A stretch of DNA of 64,000 nt from Akkermansiaceae bacterium (lineage in GTDB: Bacteria; Verrucomicrobiota; Verrucomicrobiia; Verrucomicrobiales; Akkermansiaceae), in NCBI GenBank assembly GCA_018402445.1, contig JAGYIT010000017.1, positions 1 to 64,000 of the forward strand, given 5' to 3'. Within the stretch, counting starts at the first letter, position 1, and every line of letters starts with the position of its first letter. The notes under the pieces were generated by a model. The model did no database searches. It was not told the DNA's origin and was given only the letters and a program-made list of their open reading frames with translations. Shown here in pieces: positions 25,925-33,842 of this stretch. A program made the translations under genes and the position numbers.

Positions 25925-25945
25925 GCGGGGAGTATCCCCGCTTTT
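25925..25945 (+). terminator. Rho-independent terminator after folB
   Basis: GCGGGGA-GTA-TCCCCGC followed by TTTT lies 22 bases past the folB stop. It is compact and GC-rich, and would end the HAD-Nudix-folB transcript. Confidence 0.7.
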
Positions 25946-26318
25946 GTATTTTTATGCGCAGATCAACGGGGGATATCGGCCACCTCATGTGAGGCCGTCT
26001 CGAATGGCACGGGATTAAGCCCGAATCGGCAGGGATGGCTTTGACGTTGGCTATCTCCGCTTCGCTCCGGTTCCAAGCCGTCCGGAAAAGGGGCGGCACG
26101 ATCCAAGATGAAAGTGGAAGCATCCCGCATTTTGCGCCGGATACATAAATGCATCGGGATAGGATGTGGACGTATGATGAATCGATGCCGTAGAGGCGGA
26201 CGGCGCGGAGCGACCATCCCAGCCCGTTTCACGAAATCAGGCCTAGACCGTGCCATTTAGGCCCGTCTCCCAGAAAATATCGCGCTTCCCGCTGCGTCAA
26301 AAGCGCCACGTGTGCTGA
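25946..26318. other. Intergenic region with no recognised gene
   Basis: Between the folB terminator and the convergent small secreted-protein gene I see no convincing frame, tRNA or strong structure. Short open frames here lack a ribosome site and family resemblance. Confidence 0.5.
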
Positions 26319-26921
26319 CTACTTCGCACCACCGCCGACATGCAGCAGCATAAGGTTGCAATTGTGACGGAGGCCCGCCGCAAGGTTTGCCGATTTCGCG
26401 TTCTTGCTCCCACCAAGGCGGCTGAAAAGGTCGCGTTTTTCGGCGTCCTTACCCTCGCTGACCTTGCGCATTTCTGCGTCGTAGCGGTTGAAGAGTTCGA
26501 TGATGAGTTCCTCGGCAGCGTTGAAAGGCATGGCCTTAGGCGCGGGCTGCCCTTCGACAGCGACAGGCGGCACGGGCTCTTCCGGGCGACGAACAAGTCC
26601 GGTGTCGATCGTTTTCCGACCGATGGTCGAACGAAGCTGCGCACTAAGAAGTGTGCCGCCGCGGCTGAAGGTCATGTCAATGTGGGAGATCGCACCGGCG
26701 TCGCCGAAAGCGATGAGATCCACCTGCGTGGAAATATAAATGCCACCATCCGTCGTTTCCGTGATCGTAGGCATGTGGGTGCGGTAGGAGGCGTCGGTGA
26801 AGTCATAGACGGCCGTGCGGTTTTTCTTCCAGCCGTTGAGGCGCTGGCCGAAGCCTTCCGTATCGAATCCGACCGCAAAGGCCGGGGTAATGAGGGCGAG
26901 GGCAAGGAGGATGGATTTCAT
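26319..26921 (-). CDS. Small secreted protein of unknown function, last gene of the uptake island
   Basis: The 200-residue protein has a signal peptide MKSILLALALITPAFAVGF. I recognise no domain. RTAVYDFTDASYRTHMPTITETTDGGIYISTQVDLI and a DMTFSRGGTLLSAQLRS stretch suggest a beta-rich globular fold; a Pro-rich linker (PEEPVPPVAVEGQPAPK) leads to a helical tail with a NAAEELIIELFNRYD segment. It is 28 bases downstream of the porin gene, on the same strand, so it may belong to the same operon. Confidence 0.7.
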   Translation of the reverse strand: MKSILLALALITPAFAVGFDTEGFGQRLNGWKKNRTAVYDFTDASYRTHMPTITETTDGGIYISTQVDLIAFGDAGAISHIDMTFSRGGTLLSAQLRSTIGRKTIDTGLVRRPEEPVPPVAVEGQPAPKAMPFNAAEELIIELFNRYDAEMRKVSEGKDAEKRDLFSRLGGSKNAKSANLAAGLRHNCNLMLLHVGGGAK

Positions 26922-26949
26922 ATTCTTGGATGGTATTGGTTGTTTTCTG

Positions 26950-28266
26950 TTAGAATGAGAGTTGTGCGCCGGTCTGCCAGGTGAAGGCTTCCGTATTAAA
27001 ACTGTTCCCGACTTCGTCGTTGAGGATCATGTATTCGACACCGTTGCGGATCAGGAGGCTGTCCTTGTAGAGGTGAAGGTTGGTTCCGAGATAGAAGGAG
27101 TGATATTCGTCACCCGCGAAAAACGGCGAAGCGTCGTAGCGGAGATCGCCCGAGTTTCCGGGAGCGGCGACGATGCCGCGCGGGTCGTCCGTTCCGGCGT
27201 ATTGATAGCGGCCTACGAGGTTGAGCGTGCCGGGAATGAGCCAGTGCGTTGCGCCGAGGGTGAGCCCCCATACCGTGCTATCACCCTTGGCGAATTGAAA
27301 ATCGCCGGAGAAAGAGGAGCTGTCAGAATCCATTTTCACACCGACCGAAAATAGGTGTCGATAGGCAGGATTCTGAACAATGAGTTGATTCCCGTTCGCG
27401 GAGCGGCGGCCAGCGAGGTCGTAGCCCTGCGGGTTCGAGCGTCCGGCGTCGAAATTATGTAGGTAATCGACGTGCCACTTGGTGCGAGCGAGCGTATCGC
27501 CGGTTCTTTCCACGAAAGTGCGTGAGACGCTGAGATTGAACATCCCGTCGCGGTCCATGGAGCCGAAGTCAGGATCGAAGTCGCTAGAGAACCAACCGAT
27601 GTCATAGTCGAGAGTTTCCCCGGCGTGGTGGATACTGACTCCGAGTGCGGCAGGCGGCGCGACCATGTTGGTAAGCGTCCCACGATAGGGATAGGGGGAG
27701 AGTGACGGCTCGATTCTGGATTCCGTCCCGAAGTTGGGACGAAATTTCCCGAGAGTGACTCCGGTGGTTTCAGAAACCTGGGTGTAGGCTTTGAGACGCT
27801 CGACACCGCGATATTGTGTATCGCCGGCAAATTCGCCCATGGCCTCGATCTCCGTGTTGTTGAAGGCTAGGATGCGGGCGCCGAGCCGGGCGCGGCGGCT
27901 GCGCGTACCATCAAGATCCGTGTTGCGCGCAGGGATCGCGCCGGAGGGGATGGTCTCTGCCTTACCGAAACTGGCGCTGAAATCGTATTGTCCGGCCACA
28001 GCGAATTGCTGGATGAAGGGGTTCGCGGAGTTATCGTAGAGGACAGAGCGCGACCAGACAGCATCGAGAGGGCTAGGTGCCCACTCAGGCGGGAGGTAGA
28101 TGATGTTTTCCACCCGCTCCTGCTCAGCTTCCTCGCCTTCCGGAATTTCACGGGGCGGGAGGATGATGCTGTTGGCGTCGATTTTTCCCTCAAGTACATC
28201 CAGCGCCTCGTTCGCGTAGGCGAAGGGCGCAGCAAGCAGCAGGAAATGGAGCGGCGAGAATCTCAT
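26950..28266 (-). CDS. Phosphate-selective porin O/P-like outer-membrane protein
   Basis: The 438-residue protein has a signal peptide (AAPFAYANEA), a Glu/Pro-rich N-terminal spacer, then alternating amphipathic strands ending in TWQTGAQLSF with the C-terminal Phe of outer-membrane barrels. Segments such as VTLGKFRPNFGTESRIEPS and KWHVDYLHNFDAGRSNPQGYDLAGRR resemble the OprO/OprP porin family. It overlaps the TPR gene by four bases. A phosphate channel would fit the Pho-box-like site upstream of the island, but family naming alone does not prove substrate. Confidence 0.72.
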   Translation of the reverse strand: MRFSPLHFLLLAAPFAYANEALDVLEGKIDANSIILPPREIPEGEEAEQERVENIIYLPPEWAPSPLDAVWSRSVLYDNSANPFIQQFAVAGQYDFSASFGKAETIPSGAIPARNTDLDGTRSRRARLGARILAFNNTEIEAMGEFAGDTQYRGVERLKAYTQVSETTGVTLGKFRPNFGTESRIEPSLSPYPYRGTLTNMVAPPAALGVSIHHAGETLDYDIGWFSSDFDPDFGSMDRDGMFNLSVSRTFVERTGDTLARTKWHVDYLHNFDAGRSNPQGYDLAGRRSANGNQLIVQNPAYRHLFSVGVKMDSDSSSFSGDFQFAKGDSTVWGLTLGATHWLIPGTLNLVGRYQYAGTDDPRGIVAAPGNSGDLRYDASPFFAGDEYHSFYLGTNLHLYKDSLLIRNGVEYMILNDEVGNSFNTEAFTWQTGAQLSF

Positions 28267-29711
28267 GGTTCTTCTTTTTTCTGGCGATCCGCCTCACGGT
28301 CCGCCGCGCGGCGGACGCGGGATACGTATTGTTCGAGGCTATCGCTTTTCTTGATCGTGAGCGCGGCTTGCAAGTGTGGCATCGCCTCGGGGTAGCGACG
28401 CTCGCGGACAAGCATCTGCCCGAGCGAAAGGTTCGCGGAATACGCGACGGAATCGTTACGCGCGGCGAGTTGGTAGTTTGTGCGTGCCTCGACAACGAGG
28501 GCGTCGCGTTTTTTCTCATCCACTTCCTCGCGGGAAAGCAGATCCTTGTGGCGCGCATATTCCAGCAAGACCTCTCCGTCCGCAGGGTTCAGCTCTAGGA
28601 GCTGGTTGAGCAGCGCTTCCACTCGGTCGGTCTGCTTCTTGGCCTGAGCCACGCTAACTTCGGTGAGCATGAGTCTGAGCTTGTCGGAGTCAGCGATCGA
28701 ATCACCTGCCTTTTTCCTGACCTCGCTGATGAAATCGTCAGCCTTGTCCGGGTAGCCGTAATCGCTGAGGATTTTTGCAGACTTTACGGTCTGGGCGACA
28801 TTCAGTTTCTCCGATTTCTCCATCGCGGCAAGGTAGGCGTAGAGTGCGAGCTGCGGCTCGTTACGATCCATGTAGAGGTTGCCGAGGAGGTTGAGGTTTG
28901 ACTCGTCGGCCAAGCCTTTAAGGCGCAGCACCTCAAGGTTCACAGCGGCTTCTTCCTTTTTCTCCATGGAAAGGTAAGCATTCGTCTGCTGAAGCCACAG
29001 CTCCTTATCGTTCGGGTTCTCCTCGATGAGGGTGCCGATCAGGCTGGCGGATTCCGCATATTTTTCCTGCGCCATCAGTGCCTGCGCGAGGCCAAGCTTC
29101 CAATCCCGCGAGGCAGGATCTAACAGATATGCTTGGCGGTAGGCGTTCTCGGCAGCAAGTGAGTTTTTCTTGAGCAGGTGGCAGTAACCAAGCAGTCCGT
29201 AGGCGCGGCTGGAGTTCTCACCGAGCTCAATGGCCTTCTGCAACATGGGCAGCGCCTCTTCGGTCATGTTCTTGGAAATATAGAGATAGCCGAGGTTTGT
29301 GTGAGCGCGGCGGAAGCGGGGAAAACGGCGGATCGCCTCAAGGAAAGCCCGGCGCGCCTCGTCGCTGCGGTCGGCTTGGAAATAAAGGTTTCCCAGCACG
29401 AAGACCATCGCTGGGCTGATCTCACCTTTCGGGGTCTCTGGGTCGGTCGGATTCTCGATGATCTGGATAAAGCGTACGATTTCCTGTTCGGCATCGCGGA
29501 AGCGCGAGGCCTCGAACATTTCGCGCACGGTCACAAGCAGCGCCTGCTCCTCGCTCGAAACCTTCGGCTCCACATCGGAAAGAAATCCGTAGCTGCCGAC
29601 GAAGTCGCGGACGAAGGCGGGGTCGCGGAATAGATTTGCAGGAGGGATGATGCGCTCGGCGTGGACGGCGAGCGTGCCGAGGAAGGCGATGGCAAGGATG
29701 GGACGGAGCAT
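28263..29711 (-). CDS. Secreted TPR-repeat protein of the TonB/TtpC operon
   Basis: The 482-residue protein has a signal peptide (MLRPILAIAFLGTLAVHAER) and about eight TPR-like repeats, for example AMVFVLGNLYFQADRSDEARRAFLEAIRRFP and RAHTNLGYLYISKNMTEEALPML. In the Vibrio TonB2-type operons a TPR protein follows tonB2, and this order is the same. It is probably a periplasmic partner of the TonB complex. I chose the ATG at 29711 because the upstream extension encodes an intergenic repeat. It overlaps the porin gene start by four bases. Confidence 0.85.
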   Translation of the reverse strand: MLRPILAIAFLGTLAVHAERIIPPANLFRDPAFVRDFVGSYGFLSDVEPKVSSEEQALLVTVREMFEASRFRDAEQEIVRFIQIIENPTDPETPKGEISPAMVFVLGNLYFQADRSDEARRAFLEAIRRFPRFRRAHTNLGYLYISKNMTEEALPMLQKAIELGENSSRAYGLLGYCHLLKKNSLAAENAYRQAYLLDPASRDWKLGLAQALMAQEKYAESASLIGTLIEENPNDKELWLQQTNAYLSMEKKEEAAVNLEVLRLKGLADESNLNLLGNLYMDRNEPQLALYAYLAAMEKSEKLNVAQTVKSAKILSDYGYPDKADDFISEVRKKAGDSIADSDKLRLMLTEVSVAQAKKQTDRVEALLNQLLELNPADGEVLLEYARHKDLLSREEVDEKKRDALVVEARTNYQLAARNDSVAYSANLSLGQMLVRERRYPEAMPHLQAALTIKKSDSLEQYVSRVRRAADREADRQKKEEP

Positions 29712-29730
29712 AGCTGAAGAATAAAAAAGA

Positions 29731-29760
29731 GAACCGCGAATGGACGCGAATGAACGCGCA
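29731..29760. repeat. Period-10 intergenic repeat (single arm)
   Basis: GAACCGCGAATGGACGCGAA followed by TGAACGCGCA contains the 10-base word GCGAATGGAC twice. It is related to the arms at 14236 and 14351. It lies between tonB and the TPR gene, where it may form part of the mRNA leader. Confidence 0.6.
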
Positions 29761-29842
29761 TCTTGGTATGCTCTGGTTGAATTTGGACTCATGAATGGTT
29801 GAAGTATCTGGACTAATTAGCGGTCATTGGTGGTTAAATACC

Positions 29843-30493
29843 TTAGCTTTTCTTGACCTCGAAATTAAACGGGACGACGGCGACGGATTTGACAGGTTTA
29901 CCGCCCTTGGTGCCGGGCTTGAATCTCCAGCGGTTGACCGCGTTGATGGCGGCTTTATCGAGATCGGGATGACCGGAGGAGGACTTGATCGTGGTGCCGA
30001 CAACCTTGCCGGTGGCATCGATCGTGCAGGAAACAAGGACCCGTCCGCCGATTCCCTTGCTGAGAAGCGAGCTAGGATAGGTAGGTTGGATCTTACTGAC
30101 GGGCTGTGGCGGGCCGTCGAGGTCGCCGCCGAAGGCGTCATCGCCGCCTTTCATGCCGAAGTCAGGGATCTCCATCTTAAAGCCACCTCCGCTGCCCACG
30201 GCAAAATCCGGCATATCCATATTGGAATCGAGATCGGTAGATTCCTCGACCATTTCCTCGGGCTCGGGTTCCTCTTCGATTTCCTCGGGCGGATCTTCGG
30301 TTTCAAAATCCATTTCCTCTGGCGGCTCGACGGTGATCTCCGGCGGCTCGCTTTGGTTCTTGTCGAGCATCTGGCTGAGTTTTTGAGAAAGCGGGATCGC
30401 TACGAAGACTGCGAGAGTCGCGATGAGTCCGCCAATCACCGCAAAGATGCTGGTGAACTTGCCTCTTGGCGGTCTGTAAACGTGTCGTGCCAT
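29843..30493 (-). CDS. tonB: TonB energy transducer
   Basis: The 216-residue protein has an N-terminal membrane anchor (FTSIFAVIGGLIATLAVFVAI), a Pro/Glu-rich rigid spacer (EPPEEMDFETEDPPEEIEEE), and a C-terminal TonB domain with YPSSLLSKGIGGRVLVSCTI and DKAAINAVNRWRFKPG. It spans the periplasm to energise a TonB-dependent receptor. The MARHVYRPPR start overlaps the exbD stop. Confidence 0.93.
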   Translation of the reverse strand: MARHVYRPPRGKFTSIFAVIGGLIATLAVFVAIPLSQKLSQMLDKNQSEPPEITVEPPEEMDFETEDPPEEIEEEPEPEEMVEESTDLDSNMDMPDFAVGSGGGFKMEIPDFGMKGGDDAFGGDLDGPPQPVSKIQPTYPSSLLSKGIGGRVLVSCTIDATGKVVGTTIKSSSGHPDLDKAAINAVNRWRFKPGTKGGKPVKSVAVVPFNFEVKKS

Positions 30494-30900
30494 TATTTCG
30501 TGGAAACGGAGATCTTATCCTTCATCGCACCCGCGAGGAGGGCTTGGCCATGAACTTGCTGGACGATGCCGTGGGTGCAATCCTTGTCGCCTTGGATGAT
30601 GACACTCATATCGGGCGTTTCAGTAAGCAGCGGCTTGATCTTTCCGATAACACCCTGCACCCCGATACTATCCCCGCCGTAGAAGACCTTATCCTCAGAT
30701 GTAACTGCCAGAAGGATGGAGTTTTTCTCGAGCGCGCTGGCACCACCGACATCCGGCTTATTCACTTTCACTCCGGTTTCCTCCACGAACACCGTAGATA
30801 CGATGAAGAAAATGAGCAGGATGAAAACGCAGTCGATCATCGATGAGAGATCAACGTTTACGGGCTCGTCGGGTTCGTCGCCTATATTGCGGCCTAGCAT
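30493..30900 (-). CDS. exbD: ExbD/TolR biopolymer transport protein
   Basis: The 135-residue protein has a cytoplasmic N-terminus, one membrane helix with the conserved protonatable Asp (NVDLSSMIDCVFILLIFFIV), and a periplasmic domain (VTSEDKVFYGGDSI, MSVIIQGDKDCTHG). It forms the proton channel with ExbB. It is spaced three bases after exbB and overlaps tonB. Confidence 0.93.
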   Translation of the reverse strand: MLGRNIGDEPDEPVNVDLSSMIDCVFILLIFFIVSTVFVEETGVKVNKPDVGGASALEKNSILLAVTSEDKVFYGGDSIGVQGVIGKIKPLLTETPDMSVIIQGDKDCTHGIVQQVHGQALLAGAMKDKISVSTK

Positions 30901-30903
30901 GAT

Positions 30904-31512
30904 TTAGATTTGGGGTTCGCGGTGGAAACGGGAAGTGAGGATGAGGCTTTCGAGGCGCTTGAGGGTGCCGGCGATGCGGTCGCGCTTTGACTTGATAATG
31001 AGTCCGATGAAAAGCCCGGGGAGGGCGATCGTCAGGCCGGTCTGGGTGGTGATCAGCGCCTGCTGCATGCCGTCCGCCACTTTCTCCATCCCGGCTGGGC
31101 CGGTGCCCTGCGAGAGACCTGTGAACATGGCGAGCATCCCGGTGACTGTGCCGAGCAAGCCCGCGAGTGGGGCGGCGGCGACGAGGGTGTTGATGACCAG
31201 TAGCCGGCGGTCGATACTGGAGACGAGGTTCAAACGAATCTCATCAAAACGGCGTCCCACGGTCTTGATCGTGAGGGTGGGACCGTGGAGAGCGTAGGTA
31301 AGCGCCTCGCCAAGGCGGCCTTTCGCCTTGCTGGGATCTTCTATCCACTCCGACCATTTTTCGATATCCTTATCGTTGAGATTACCGTGGTTGACGTAAG
31401 CGAGCGCGGCGAAGCAGAAACCATAGAGGATGCAGGCCACTCCGCCGAGCATATACATGATCGCCCCTCCGGAGAGGAAGAGATCAATGCCATCTTGGAA
31501 AATACCGGTCAT
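30904..31512 (-). CDS. exbB: ExbB/TolQ proton channel protein
   Basis: The 202-residue MotA/TolQ/ExbB protein has three membrane segments; LVAAAPLAGLLGTVTGMLAMF and QALITTQTGLTIALPGLFIGL carry the conserved Gly/Thr residues. It is shorter than the TtpC-like paralogue encoded just upstream, and together they match the ExbB2 position in TonB2-type operons. Confidence 0.92.
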   Translation of the reverse strand: MTGIFQDGIDLFLSGGAIMYMLGGVACILYGFCFAALAYVNHGNLNDKDIEKWSEWIEDPSKAKGRLGEALTYALHGPTLTIKTVGRRFDEIRLNLVSSIDRRLLVINTLVAAAPLAGLLGTVTGMLAMFTGLSQGTGPAGMEKVADGMQQALITTQTGLTIALPGLFIGLIIKSKRDRIAGTLKRLESLILTSRFHREPQI

Positions 31513-31520
31513 GGTTTGGT

Positions 31521-32978
31521 TCAGGCGGGGGTAGGCACAAGGTCGGTATCGTCATCCGCATCATCAGCATCGTCCTCCGCGTCACGCTCGGCCTTGGATG
31601 GCTTCGGCTTCTCGCGTTCTGTGGTGCCGTTGATCAGAGCGATGGCGGATCCCTCGATCTCTCCGAATTTCGCTTTCACCATGCTCTTGAGCAAGCCGTG
31701 GATCACTAGCACGGGAATCGCAACAATGAGGCCTTGGGCGGTGGTGATGAGGGCTTCGGAGATACCTGCGGTGAAGGCTTTTTGGTTACCACTGCCGTAG
31801 AGAGCCATCGCTTGGAAGGTCTTGATAATGCCGAGCACGGTGCCTAGCAGACCCATCAACGGACCGGCTGCTGCGGTGAGCGCTAAGAAGGGCAAGAAAC
31901 GCTCCAAGTGGGGCTTGATGGTGACGAGTTTCTCGAACAGGGACTCCTCCAAAACACGGCGTTTCTCATGGAATTTCGAGACACCAATCTGAATCATCGC
32001 GCCCGCCTCACCAGGGATCGCGGAGGCTTTTTTCATGGCGGCATCGCGATCACCAGAGAGGAGATCGTCGAGGATGAGGTTGAGATCGCGTCGACTTGGC
32101 ACCTTGAATTGCGAAACCTCCCAGACCTTGAAGATCGCGATCAGAAAGGAGATTCCACCGAGGGCGAGGATCGCGTAACCTACGTAACCACCCTTTTGCA
32201 CGGTTTCCCATAGGGTTTCCTGAGCGGCCTCGACCTCGATCGCCTTGCCCATCGAACCATCGAAGGGAAGTTCACCTTTCATTCCAGAAATTGCTTCAGC
32301 GATTTGACCCTCACCGCCCTTAATCGCGACGACGGTGGGCAAAGTGGTGCCTGTTTCCGCGAATGTCGCAACTCCCTCGAACCCGCCGCCTTTCTGTGCG
32401 AAGAACACGGACGGCCCCATGACAAGAAGCTGACCCTCAACCGATTCACTGCCGTTACGCAATGCCTTACCCTCGAAGCGGTGCCCGCCCGCGATGGAGC
32501 CGATGCGTTGGATACCGATCTCCAGCGCCTTCACTCGCTCCGTGATTTCCGCTTTCGGATCATCGGCGAGCGAGGTCGCTTTCTGGTCGATCGCTTCGAC
32601 ATTTTCCCGGTAAACTTGGTTCTCACCAGGGTGGAGGCGTGTCACAAAAGCCTTGGAATACTGGCCGAGCACGCCCACGGAGTAGTCAAAAATCGTCTTC
32701 AGGTTGGCCACTTCACGCTCAAGCGTCTTGGTCGTAGCGGTGCGGCGCTCCTCTTCGCGCTCAAGAGCGCGGAGCTCTCTGCCAAGTTTCAGCGCCTCGT
32801 CGTCGAGCGTGTTGATGTCCTTGTAAAGCGCACGGCGGAGGTCGGCATATTCCTTTTTCGTATCGCCGAGTTCCTTGACCGCTTTTGCAAGGTCGACCTT
32901 GGCAGTTTCGGTTGGGGTCTGCGCCGCAGCAAAAGAAGCAAGGCCCAGACAGAGGATCAGATGAAGTGGAAATCTCAT
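31521..32978 (-). CDS. TtpC-like large ExbB/TolQ-family protein
   Basis: The 485-residue protein has a signal peptide (MRFPLHLILCLGLASFAAAQ), a coiled-coil periplasmic region (residues about 25-110: TAKVDLAKAVKELGDTKKEY...), a mixed domain, then a membrane segment YVGYAILALGGISFLIAIF and the ExbB core FLALTAAAGPLMGLLGTVLG and ISEALITTAQGLIVAIPVLV. This matches TtpC, the extra protein needed by TonB2 systems in Vibrio. A very acidic tail (DAEDDADDADDDTD) ends the protein. I chose the ATG at 32978 for its signal peptide. Confidence 0.87.
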   Translation of the reverse strand: MRFPLHLILCLGLASFAAAQTPTETAKVDLAKAVKELGDTKKEYADLRRALYKDINTLDDEALKLGRELRALEREEERRTATTKTLEREVANLKTIFDYSVGVLGQYSKAFVTRLHPGENQVYRENVEAIDQKATSLADDPKAEITERVKALEIGIQRIGSIAGGHRFEGKALRNGSESVEGQLLVMGPSVFFAQKGGGFEGVATFAETGTTLPTVVAIKGGEGQIAEAISGMKGELPFDGSMGKAIEVEAAQETLWETVQKGGYVGYAILALGGISFLIAIFKVWEVSQFKVPSRRDLNLILDDLLSGDRDAAMKKASAIPGEAGAMIQIGVSKFHEKRRVLEESLFEKLVTIKPHLERFLPFLALTAAAGPLMGLLGTVLGIIKTFQAMALYGSGNQKAFTAGISEALITTAQGLIVAIPVLVIHGLLKSMVKAKFGEIEGSAIALINGTTEREKPKPSKAERDAEDDADDADDDTDLVPTPA

Positions 32979-32985
32979 GGGTGTA

Positions 32986-33765
32986 TCAAAGGGAAATAGG
33001 AAGGGAGATGAAGGAGGGGTCACGGTCGCCTTTGGTGGACGAGATAAGATCACGGATCGCACCAGCGAGTTCCTTGCGCTCCGTAAACTTCCAACCGTCT
33101 TTCGGATCGGGCTTACCAACGAGAGCTAGACCACCGTCCTCATTGACCGCGTAGGCGACAGAAAGCCCGAAATAGATCACCTCCATGTTGAACTCACGCC
33201 CTGCCCCATCGCGGCGCAACTCTTGGCGGAGAACGACGGTCTGCTGGAATTGCTCGATCTCAGAGCTTAGGTTGATGAGGTTCTGTAGGCGCTTGGAAAC
33301 ATCGTCACCGCGTTTATCCTCAGGCAAGCCGAGATAGCGCTCCAGATCCTCGATGGCTTGGGCGACCTTAGGTTCTGCTCGCAGTGGCGCGGGTATCAAC
33401 GGCAGCTTGGCAGCCATATTTTCTTCCTGAACGCGCACAAGCTTCGCCATCTCGTCCTTGGCGGATAGGTAACGGTCGCGCTCTTCAGATTGCTTGAGAG
33501 ATTCGGTATCGGCTCCCTCCTTGCGGGTTTTTGCCTCGGCGATCCTCTCCTTCAGATCTGCGATCTCCTTCTCAAGTCCTTCGCGGTAATTCGTCAACAC
33601 CTCTTGATCACGCGTCCACTCGTTTTCCTCCTGCTGGATCATGCGCATGGTCTCGACCCACTCGTTGACGGTGACACGGAGTTCTTCCGTAGGCGAAATT
33701 TTCGGCTCCTGCCCTTGTAGGAAAAGGGGAAAACCGAGGATCAGATAAAACGGTAAATAGCGCAT
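32986..33765 (-). CDS. DUF3450 periplasmic coiled-coil protein, TonB-system accessory
   Basis: The 259-residue protein starts MRYLPFYLILGFPLFLQGQE (signal peptide), followed by a long coiled coil (residues about 30-130: REGLEKEIADLKERIAEAKTRKE) and a globular end with FNMEVIYFGLSVAYAVNEDG. DUF3450 genes typically precede ttpC in TonB2-type operons, as here (7-base gap). It may contact TtpC or the receptor. A terminator hairpin lies just upstream, so this is probably the first gene of its operon or is reached by readthrough. Confidence 0.87.
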   Translation of the reverse strand: MRYLPFYLILGFPLFLQGQEPKISPTEELRVTVNEWVETMRMIQQEENEWTRDQEVLTNYREGLEKEIADLKERIAEAKTRKEGADTESLKQSEERDRYLSAKDEMAKLVRVQEENMAAKLPLIPAPLRAEPKVAQAIEDLERYLGLPEDKRGDDVSKRLQNLINLSSEIEQFQQTVVLRQELRRDGAGREFNMEVIYFGLSVAYAVNEDGGLALVGKPDPKDGWKFTERKELAGAIRDLISSTKGDRDPSFISLPISL

Positions 33766-33785
33766 GGCGGTGAAGTGGCGGAAGT

Positions 33786-33818
33786 AAAAAGGGGTCGCCG
33801 GCAATTGCCGACGACCCC
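33786..33818 (-). terminator. Rho-independent terminator between duplicated exoprotein and TonB operon
   Basis: On the minus strand GGGGTCGTCGGCAATT and its complement form a 28-base hairpin (33818-33791) with one mismatch on each side, followed by TTTTT (33790-33786). It would separate the receptor/exoprotein transcript from the DUF3450-ttpC-exbBD-tonB transcript or attenuate readthrough. Confidence 0.8.
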
Positions 33819-33842
33819 AGTGTGACGATTTCGTCAAATTAC